From Mycetohabitans endofungorum (GTDB lineage Bacteria; Pseudomonadota; Gammaproteobacteria; Burkholderiales; Burkholderiaceae): a stretch of 64,000 nt of DNA. A program made the position numbers and the translations under genes. Shown piece after piece: positions 57,729-64,000 of this stretch (the first letter of the stretch is position 1; each line of letters starts with the position of its first letter). Below the pieces are notes generated by a model. It made no database searches, was not told the origin of the DNA, and saw only the letters and a program-made list of their open reading frames with translations. The stretch covers positions 124,001 through 188,000 of the forward strand of contig NZ_PRDW01000006.1 of NCBI RefSeq assembly GCF_002927045.1, in the 5' to 3' direction.

Positions 57729-58470
57729 ATGTTATCGGCGCTGCGGGGCTGCGGCGTCGCGTGGCTGGAAGCCGTAGCCGTGACGCCCGCGGCGGCGCTA
57801 CGCGCGGTTGACGGCACGGCTGCCACAGGCACCGTACTGCTGTGTACTGTGGCGGCATGGGTGGCGCAGGTGCGCTGGCCCGATCGCAGTGAGTCGGGCA
57901 AACATCTGCTGGCCGGCAGCGCTGCTGCAGGGCTTCCATCTTGGCGCGGGCTATTGTGGGCGGTTGAGCAGGGACTCGGCGCCGCCGTGATGGCCCTGTT
58001 AGGTGCGCTGCAGCCGCTATTGACGGCAGTTGTGGCATCGCGGTTGTTTGGAGAGCGACGCTCGCCGCGAGGTTGGCCGGGCCTGTTGGTGGGCTTGGCG
58101 CAGTGACGCGTCCTGCTGCTTAAACTCGCTGCACATGACGCCGCTGTGCTGCCCCATGCGGTCGCTGGCGCGACCGGCACGGCGCAGTGGATCGTGGTGA
58201 CTTCGGCGATCTTCGCGGTATTGTCGATTACGGCAGGGACGCTGTATCAAAAAACTTCGTTGTCGAATGCGCATTTGACCAGCGCCGCCGCGTTACAGAA
58301 CGCCGGCGCTGCGCTGGTCGCCACCGGTTTCGTGCTGGTGCTTGGCGAGCGCCGCTGTGTCGCCGCGCCGCAACTGTGGGCGTAGCCTGGCATGGGGTAT
58401 CGTGATGCCGTTGGGTTTCGCGACGACCCTGCTGGTCTGGATGGTGCGACGCGGAGACGCTGGGCGACGG
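57729..58470 (+). pseudogene. DMT-superfamily (EamA-type) transporter, broken
   Basis: Pieces of an EamA transporter in order: VEQGLGAAVMALLGALQPLL, TAVVASRLFGERRSPRGWPG, LLVGLAQ then TGA (58104-58106). The frame then changes to SAIFAVLSITAGTLYQKTSL, NAHLTSAAALQNAGAALVAT and a second stop near 58383. Upstream parts are also in two frames (KHLLAG then GFHLGAGY). It holds at least two frameshifts and a stop. Confidence 0.8.
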
Positions 58471-58714
58471 CCCTGCTGTTCCTGGCGCCACCGTTGGCCG
58501 CGTTCAAAAGTTATCTAGGCGTTTGGCGAAACGTTGCTGCCAGTGCAATAGATTGGATTCGCCGTCGCATTGGCGGGCGTGCTGCTTGCTCGGACACGAG
58601 CGTCCGTCTGCTGAGCCGGTCGCCGATCGTGCGCGCGGATGTTTTCTTATATGCTTGAGTGCACGCGAGTTGCCGCATCCGGGAGCGGCGGCACTCGGAT
58701 GGTTGGAGCTAAAC

Positions 58715-59110
58715 GTGACGACGACTGTACTCCTTGTCGACGACGATCCGGAAACCCTCGCTGCCTGGGCCATTTGCTGCACGCAGCAGGGCTACGGGGT
58801 GCAGAGTGCCACTGACGGCGGGCATGCGCTGGCACTGCTCGACGCGACACAAATCGATATTGTTGTGGCCGATTGGCGCATGCCCAGGATGTCGGGGAGC
58901 GCATTGTGTCAGGCGATACGTAATCATCCCGTGCTTGCCGACACGCTGTTCATTCTTGTGTCGGGCGAATCCAGTCCGCCCGCGTTTGTCCGCTACGACG
59001 CGTTCCTGCGCAAGCCGCTGGATTATCCTGAATTGTTTTCGACGATGCGTCGGTTGCTTGACGCGCGCGCCGAGGAGCGCGCCGCGACGCGTAGGCTGCC
59101 GAGCGTCTGA
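58715..59110 (+). CDS. Single-domain response regulator
   Basis: 131 residues from GTG 58715, with GGAG 6 nt upstream. Receiver fold: VLLVDDDPETLAAWAICCTQ, phosphoacceptor in DIVVADWRMPRMSGSALCQA, conserved Ser in LFILVSGESS, and the Lys in FLRKPLDYPELFSTMRRLL. No output domain and no kinase gene nearby, so it may work by protein-protein contact with a distant kinase. Confidence 0.9.
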   Translation: MTTTVLLVDDDPETLAAWAICCTQQGYGVQSATDGGHALALLDATQIDIVVADWRMPRMSGSALCQAIRNHPVLADTLFILVSGESSPPAFVRYDAFLRKPLDYPELFSTMRRLLDARAEERAATRRLPSV

Positions 59111-59605
59111 TGCCTTCCGCGGCGTGGCGTTTGCCACTGGCCGCTACGTGTGCCCGGCCATTGGCGCCGGTGCCTGCAAGTGATCATTAGGTCCCTGGCC
59201 GCTGGGCGCTGCACGGCCTTGGTTGGACGGCTGATTGAACCTGCTGGTCGCCGCTCTGCCCGGCGTGGGTGCCGCGCGCGACGATGCGATTGTGTTCGCG
59301 TTGACCATTCAGTTGGCGTTGCACGGTGCCGCTGACATGATCTCATAGCGCCATCGTCGTTGCCGCAGGCCCCGGACGACTTGCTATTGCGTGTTGCTTA
59401 GCTGTATGACGGCCATCCGCCGCAACTGCACCGCCTGATGCAGGCGTGCGCACTGGCGGTGGATGGCCGACTTGAACGATGGGACCGCGGCGGCAGCAGC
59501 GGAAACCTTCGCACTGGACTCGCAATACATCAAGCGGACGCTGCTCGCGCAACACGGCGTATTGCGGGCAGCAGCCGAATGCCGCGTCCAGACGGGCTTG
59601 TCAAT
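59111..59605. other. No gene recognised
   Basis: About 500 bp with short frames only, leading into the 16-bp tandem repeat. Confidence 0.4.
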
Positions 59606-59810
59606 GGTTGATTTGCAAATAGTCGAGCCTGCGGTAGCTGAACCCGCGACCGACTGGATTTGCGAGCGGCTCGATCTGCGGGTGGCTGGAAACGGCTGAA
59701 TCCGCAGGCAGATGAGTTTGCGGGCAAAGGTGTCTACGCATGGCTGAGCCAGCGGAGCCTGCAAATGGTTGTATGTGCAAATGGTTGAATCTGTGAAGGA
59801 TTGAATCGGG
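59606..59810. repeat. Degenerate 16-bp tandem repeat, consensus near GGCTGAATCTGCGGGT
   Basis: About 13 units, mostly 16 bp (15 in some, one of 10, one of 25). Clear units: GGCTCGATCTGCGGGT (59669-59684), GGCTGAATCCGCAGGC (59694-59709), GGTTGTATGTGCAAAT and GGTTGAATCTGTGAAG near 59767-59798. A 16-bp period cannot keep a reading frame, so frames across it are not real. It ends 9 bp before the AAA ATPase gene. Confidence 0.7.
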
Positions 59811-59819
59811 ACAACGCCA

Positions 59820-60416
59820 ATGGTCGACAATGAGTTCATCTGTGTGGACCGCTTCCATGTGATTACCGGGGGACCAGGATCGGGCAAGAGCACGCTGCTC
59901 GACGCACTGCAGGCGGCTGGCTATGCGCGTTCGGTCGAAGCAGGCAGGGGGGTGATCCAGGACCAGGTACGGATCGGCGGCCCAGCGCTGCCGTGGCATG
60001 ATCCCGCGCTGTTTGCGCAGTGGATGTTGTGCTGGGAGATGCGCTCGTATCATTTGGCTCGTGAGCGCCGCGTGCCGGTATTGTTCGATCGAGGCGTGCC
60101 CGACGTCGTCGGTTATCTTCGTCTCTGCGGCTTGCCGGTGCCGCCACACGTGCTACGCGCCGCGCAATCGTTTCGCTATAACCGCCAGGTATTCATTGCG
60201 CCTCCTTGGCGCGAGATTTTTGTGCAGGATGTCGAAAGAAAGCAAGATTTCGACGAAGCACGGCGCACGTACGACGTGATGGTGTCGTCATACGATGCGC
60301 TGGGCTACCGGTTAGTCGAGCTGCCTTGCGGGCCGGTGAGTGAGCGGGCCCGGTTTGTCATTGAGCAGATCACGCGCGGCGACCACCGCGGCGGTCACGA
60401 GGGCTGTCGATCTTAG
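59820..60416 (+). CDS. AAA_28-type P-loop ATPase
   Basis: 198 residues. Walker A GGPGSGKSTLLDALQAAGY at residues 17-35; then VEAGRGVIQDQVRIGG and the acidic VLFDRGVPDVVGYL. This is the layout of small AAA_28 predicted nucleoside/nucleotide-kinase-like ATPases. Substrate unknown. No ribosome site is visible, and a degenerate tandem repeat abuts the start. Stands alone. Confidence 0.87.
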   Translation: MVDNEFICVDRFHVITGGPGSGKSTLLDALQAAGYARSVEAGRGVIQDQVRIGGPALPWHDPALFAQWMLCWEMRSYHLARERRVPVLFDRGVPDVVGYLRLCGLPVPPHVLRAAQSFRYNRQVFIAPPWREIFVQDVERKQDFDEARRTYDVMVSSYDALGYRLVELPCGPVSERARFVIEQITRGDHRGGHEGCRS

Positions 60417-60601
60417 TGGATCGCCCTAGCGTGCCGGCGCAGGTCTTCACCGCTGCACGGCGCGTTGATGCGAACGGTCAGCACGAGTCACAATAGGATC
60501 GCTCGTAACAAACCTCCTCCCTCGGACGTATCGCTGGCAACTCGCCGTACGCCATTCAAATGCGGTGTAGTACTGTGCGGCACTGTGCATGCATACAGTG
60601 C

Positions 60602-61168
60602 CTAGGTGCAATCTGGTACGTCACGTTGGCGCGACCGGCAGCGTTTGCACGCGGTGCGATCGGCGGCGGCGATTGCCGTTCTGTCAACGGCTTGCGCTGC
60701 ATATGCCCAGTTTATCCACAGCCTTCCCAACACATTCTGGGGATAACACGATACCGCGGCAAGGTATCGGTTCGCACCGTCGTCCCGCGCAGTCCCTGCG
60801 CAATACGGCATCGCGACCGTTTCGCATTGGACTTGCGGTGGCCGGGGCGTCGGCATCGCGATCAGACCATAGACGTCGAACACGAACCACGTGATCAGCG
60901 GCACGCGTTGCACGCCTGACACGCATATCGCCTCGTCCGAGTGCGGAAAGTCGTGCTCCGGCGATGGTGAGAACAGAGCAAGCAACGAGGCATCGTGGCG
61001 GCCGCTCAGTCCGAGGTCGGACAGCGCCTCTGCTTCGATGTCGTGAAGGCGCCGCCATGTCAGTGGCTCGTCGCGAACCCGATAGCGTCCGGCGATCGCA
61101 TGCACGATTCGCCGCAAATCGGCGGCGGCGCGATCAAACGCCCGTTTCGAGAAAAATGCGTCGTCCAT
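60602..61168 (-). CDS. Hypothetical protein with LexA-box promoter
   Basis: 188 residues from ATG 61168, 6 nt after AAGGAG; an ATG at 61174 directly touches that site. The N-terminal half (DAFFSKRAFDRAAADLRRIV, LTWRRLHDIEAEALSDLGLS) is helical, charged and gene-like; the latter half (after about residue 110) is less convincing and may include a frameshift. I do not recognise the family. It is divergent from 61245, sharing a palindrome that matches SOS boxes. Confidence 0.6.
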   Translation of the reverse strand: MDDAFFSKRAFDRAAADLRRIVHAIAGRYRVRDEPLTWRRLHDIEAEALSDLGLSGRHDASLLALFSPSPEHDFPHSDEAICVSGVQRVPLITWFVFDVYGLIAMPTPRPPQVQCETVAMPYCAGTARDDGANRYLAAVSCYPQNVLGRLWINWAYAAQAVDRTAIAAADRTACKRCRSRQRDVPDCT

Positions 61169-61191
61169 TTTCATCTCCTTGCGTTCGTATA

Positions 61192-61207
61192 CTGTATATT
61201 TATACAG
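61192..61207. promoter_or_regulatory. LexA-type SOS box CTGTATATTTATACAG
   Basis: Perfect CTG-N10-CAG dyad (TACTGTATATTTATACAGGTA context). It lies 24 bp from the leftward gene's start and 38 bp before the rightward one, so one repressor could control both. The match to the enterobacterial/Burkholderia LexA consensus is nearly ideal. Confidence 0.85.
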
Positions 61208-61244
61208 GTAATGGGGCAAGTCACGTTTTTCCGGAGGTGCCGCA

Positions 61245-61520
61245 ATGCCCGACAAACCCATGCGTCGCTCGATGCCGCAGGTGGCGGCATTCGTGGATGC
61301 ACTACGGGCGGCGTTCGGCGACGTGGAAATCGATTCGATGATCGCGCGCGGCATGGCCGGAGAGCCGGTGTTCTATGCACGGGAAGGGGGCGAGTCGATC
61401 GGCACGCCTGTGCCGTGCAGCAGTGAAGGGTGGCGTGGTGCCGGCCTGGCCGCACGCCACTATTGTCCCGGTTGCAGTGGCGATTGCGTCGGTACCGCAC
61501 GCCGCTGCATCAAGCCGTAG
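61245..61520 (+). CDS. Small hypothetical protein with LexA-box promoter
   Basis: 91 residues, with GGAGG 7 nt upstream of the ATG. Reads PMRRSMPQVAAFVDALRAAF and IARGMAGEPVFYAREGGESI. The C-terminus has four cysteines (HYCPGCSGDC ... RRC), perhaps a metal site. I have the impression that related small proteins occur in Burkholderia genomes; no function is known to me. Divergent from 60602-61168. Confidence 0.65.
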   Translation: MPDKPMRRSMPQVAAFVDALRAAFGDVEIDSMIARGMAGEPVFYAREGGESIGTPVPCSSEGWRGAGLAARHYCPGCSGDCVGTARRCIKP

Positions 61521-62624
61521 CAGCCCCGTTTCCTGTTGGCGCGACAGGCACTTAGCATGCGTATCCAATGGTTGTCCACATCGTTGCAAACAAAATTTGT
61601 GAATAAGCCGGTGTAGACTTGAACGTCGGTGGCTGCGCCACCCGTCGGGTGTCGAGCGATATCGTTCAATCCAATGAGAGTCCGTTGTGAAAACGATCTT
61701 CGCTTGCCGGCCTCGGCTCGCGTGCCTGTGGCTCGTCGTGGTGTTTTTGCCGCCGCGCCACTTGTGCTTGCGCATGTCCATTCCACTCGGCAGTCGCCAG
61801 GGCCCAACGACACGGTCAGTTCCGCGCAGCAGGACGTATGAATTGCACCGCTTGGGTCGGTGATCATTGAGTTGACCGACGTAGCGTGAAAGCGGTGCCG
61901 GCCGGCACGAACTGCGCAAGGTCAGCTGTTCGTTGCACGTTATTGCGCGGTGGGGAACAAGTGCCGCGGGCTCAAGCACTTGCGCCGCTTGTCCCGAGGA
62001 TATTCACAGGGACGTTCACAAAATCTGTGGAGAACTGCGCCCCCTAGTGTCCGCGCATCACGTCCAAGTGTGATGTCGTCGTCACCGTGCGGTCAGCGCC
62101 GAAGTGTACGTTGAAATAACCTCCTTGCGTCACGATACCCTCGCGCCATGTTCAGCTTTGCTTTCAATGTGTGCATGACTTGGCCGTTGGCGGATTGTCG
62201 CAGCCGATGATCAGTAGAGTACATCCGAGTATAGCGGCGAAGACTAGGCCGGGGGGCGACAAGCGCAAGCGTCGTGTCCATGCGTTTCGGCGTTTATTTT
62301 TCTGAAAATCCCGTAATTAATGTCGGAGTTGGATCTATTACGCGGGTTTGTAGAGGGCATCAGTCAGGTAGCGCTCAACGCCTTCGATACTGAGAAGATC
62401 ATTTCAGGTTCTTATCCGCCATTTTCTTACCTAATGGCGCAGTCGCTGTAAGCAAATCGTCAGTAAGTCGTTAGAGTGCTGTCGGGCATCGTCGACGGTT
62501 TATAGATCGACATCGTGAAAGAACCGGTGTGCTGCTTGTGTAAGCATGAAAAAAGAAGTCGTCTTATGTGGTTTTGGGATGATCAGTTAGTTGGCTTGAT
62601 AATAAATTGACGTTATTTGAAGAT
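61521..62624. other. Long non-coding stretch before the repeat protein gene
   Basis: About 1.1 kb. The left half is high GC with no gene-like frame. The right part (62290-62620) is AT-rich and likely holds the promoter and leader of the repeat protein gene. Confidence 0.45.
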
Positions 62625-64000
62625 ATGAATTCAAAAATTAATCGTGGTCAATGTGCAGAACGTATCCGTTTATTTTCATCGAACCGGGTGCTGCGCGTGA
62701 TTATGTCGTGCGCGGCCGTCTATTTCGCAGTAGATAGCACGGACGTAAATGCTACAGAAGAAAGAAAAAATAAATTACACGTATCAGGTTCTTCCAACTC
62801 TGAGCCGCCTGCAGGGCCACGTAAAAAGGCGCAGAAGAAGCCGCGGAGAAAAGGGCAGGAAGTGCGGCAGTTAGATCCAGATGAGCAGGCAGTGCAGCGG
62901 ATATTCAAAGAGTTGCATGAGTCCGTTTCAGAGGAGCGGTTAACACAAAGGCAGGAAGGAGGCCAACAGAAGGAAGCGTCGAATCGCGTCGAAGAGAAAG
63001 CGGAGCAGCGTCAAGAGATCCGGAGTTTCGTCGAAGAGAAAGCGGAGCAGCATCAAGAGATCCGGAGTTTCGTCAAAGAGAAAGCAGAGCAGCATCAAGA
63101 GATCCGGAGTTTCGTCAAAGAGAAAGCGGAGCAGCATCAAGAGATCCGGAGTTTCGTTAAAGAGGAAGCGGGGCAGCATCAAGAGATCCAAAGTCTCGTC
63201 GAAGAGGAAGCAGGGCAGCTGCAAGAGATCCAGAGTCTTGTCAAAGAGGAAGCGGGGCAGCTGCAAGAGATCCAGAGCCTCGTCGAAGAGGAAGCAGGGC
63301 AGTACCAAGAGATCCAAAGTCTCGTCGAAGTGGAAACAGGGCAGCACCAAGAGATCCAAAGTCTCGTCGAAGTGGAAGCAGGGCAGCACCAAGAGATTCA
63401 AAGTCTCGTTGAAGAGGAAGCGGGGCAGCTGCAAGAGATCCAAAGCCTTGTCGAAGAGGAGGCGGGGCAGCTGCAAGAGATCCAGAGTTTTGTCGAAGAG
63501 GAAGCGGGGCAGCAGGAAGAAATCCAGAGTGACGTAGAAGAGGAACCGACGCAGCAAGAGAGCACGGCCGTCGATCCGGAGTCGCGCGAGACCGCCGCAT
63601 TGATCGACGACAAGCCTTCTCCCGACGATCGTCTGCGCGAAATGATCGCCTCGTACCCTCTGCTGGAGGGCAACGCGCTTTACAGTGCCGAGCGCATGTC
63701 AGAAGATGGCACCATCGTGGTGGGCGAAGGCCTCATCAACGGACGCGCACAGCCATTCATTGCGCGTGACGATGGAGGCAAGGTCGGGATTGTGGGCTTG
63801 TTCGACCTGAACGACTCGCTGAACAACGCGACCTTGTACAGTTCCGTGTTGCAATCCGCGGTGCAAACGTTCGTCCAGGACGGCATGCGTTGCAGCAGCT
63901 TCGACCAATACGGCGTGTGCATCTCGGCTGGCGCGCTATACAGCCACAATGCGGGCAAAGTGAACGGTGCGAACTGGCAGGGCGAATTCAGTGCGGCATA
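62625..64000 (+). CDS. Coiled-coil repeat surface protein, autotransporter-like (3' end beyond window)
   Basis: 458 codons to the window edge. The N-terminus (about 1-45) has a long basic part then SNRVLRVIMSCAAVYFAVDS, a likely extended signal or membrane segment. Next a Lys/Arg/Gln-rich linker, then (residues 122-303) thirteen 14-residue repeats of the type VEEEAGQLQEIQSL, i.e. two heptads each. After that PDDRLREMIASYPLLEGNAL and AERMSEDGTIVVGEGLINGR, a pattern like HAF-type repeats, then DQYGVCISAGALYSHNAGKV, which looks like the start of an outer-membrane/autotransporter region. Probably displayed on the cell surface. ATG 62625 follows an AT-rich leader; no strong ribosome site is visible. 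Confidence 0.7.
   Translation, partial: MNSKINRGQCAERIRLFSSNRVLRVIMSCAAVYFAVDSTDVNATEERKNKLHVSGSSNSEPPAGPRKKAQKKPRRKGQEVRQLDPDEQAVQRIFKELHESVSEERLTQRQEGGQQKEASNRVEEKAEQRQEIRSFVEEKAEQHQEIRSFVKEKAEQHQEIRSFVKEKAEQHQEIRSFVKEEAGQHQEIQSLVEEEAGQLQEIQSLVKEEAGQLQEIQSLVEEEAGQYQEIQSLVEVETGQHQEIQSLVEVEAGQHQEIQSLVEEEAGQLQEIQSLVEEEAGQLQEIQSFVEEEAGQQEEIQSDVEEEPTQQESTAVDPESRETAALIDDKPSPDDRLREMIASYPLLEGNALYSAERMSEDGTIVVGEGLINGRAQPFIARDDGGKVGIVGLFDLNDSLNNATLYSSVLQSAVQTFVQDGMRCSSFDQYGVCISAGALYSHNAGKVNGANWQGEFSAA
62988..63533 (+). repeat. Thirteen tandem 42-bp units coding for 14-residue coiled-coil repeats
   Basis: Exact period of 42 bp over 546 bp with no indels; a decayed 14th unit follows. Early units read VEEKAEQRQEIRSF, late ones VEEEAGQLQEIQSL, so the array has two sub-types with a sharp switch near 63160. 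Position 8-9 of each unit varies most (Arg, His, Leu, Tyr). All reading frames on the plus strand and one on the minus strand stay open. Confidence 0.95.

Noticed and set aside
60712-61606. DnaA-box-like sites (TTATCCACA at 60712-60720; TTATTCACA on the minus strand at 61598-61606)
   Set aside because: One or two matches in 64 kb are expected by chance, and there are no iterons or initiator gene here; the origin is at 1.5-2.9 kb.
62988-63533. CRISPR array
   Set aside because: The repeats are contiguous, in frame and coding, with no spacers between them.

Overview
The window reads as part of a secondary replicon (megaplasmid or chromid) of a Burkholderiaceae bacterium. It has a plasmid-type origin with partition genes, high-GC Burkholderia-like metabolic genes, and many broken genes and insertion-sequence remnants. 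The number of pseudogenes and two candidate secreted-protein genes suggest a host-associated member such as the Mycetohabitans (Burkholderia rhizoxinica) group. That placement is inference; no marker gene fixes the species. No rRNA, tRNA or CRISPR array was found.

Region 1-7.1 kb is the replication and partition locus. From left to right it holds a KfrA-like coiled-coil DNA-binding protein (cut by the window edge), a 1.3-kb field of at least 18 iterons of 17 bp, the Rep_3 initiator gene repA with its own inverted-iteron operator, and the parA-parB operon. Three copies of a parS-like palindrome, CTTTATGCGCATAAAG, lie in this locus; a fourth, imperfect copy lies at 23.1 kb.

Region 7.1-23 kb is a mosaic. 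It holds an ArsC-like reductase, a broken unknown gene, an AGE-family epimerase, an MTA/SAH nucleosidase-like gene, a Zur-like regulator behind a copper P-type ATPase, and a decayed RND efflux operon whose inner-membrane pump is fused by deletion to the outer-membrane channel gene. A DUF1254 lipoprotein, a Phd/VapC toxin-antitoxin pair and a glycosyltransferase follow.

Region 23.4-31.3 kb is a complete acetoin catabolism locus: acoR, a sigma-54 promoter, then acoX-acoA-acoB-acoC-lipA. Lipoyl synthase is built into the operon and the E3 subunit is missing.

Region 31.3-39.1 kb is a graveyard. It has an OmpA-like remnant, an SDR tail, an inverted duplication of a DUF1016 gene around a HigBA module whose toxin carries a +1 frameshift, a Tet-type efflux pump next to a broken AraC regulator, and a duplicated lysR whose first copy is cut off and joined to an IS3 remnant. 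An AT-richer island (about 37.2-44.6 kb) carries the intact lysR and a five-gene ABC importer operon ending in a LOG-like (TIGR00725-type) gene.

Region 45.2-64 kb holds ahpC-ahpF, a porin, mprF-acvB (lysyl-phosphatidylglycerol synthesis and hydrolysis), two low-GC candidate secreted-effector genes sharing a GLFSRK motif, an AGCS symporter, a DMT pseudogene, a lone response regulator, a degenerate 16-bp tandem repeat leading into an AAA ATPase gene, a divergent gene pair around a LexA-type box, and, at the right edge, a cell-surface-like protein with thirteen 14-residue coiled-coil repeats followed by the start of an autotransporter-like region.
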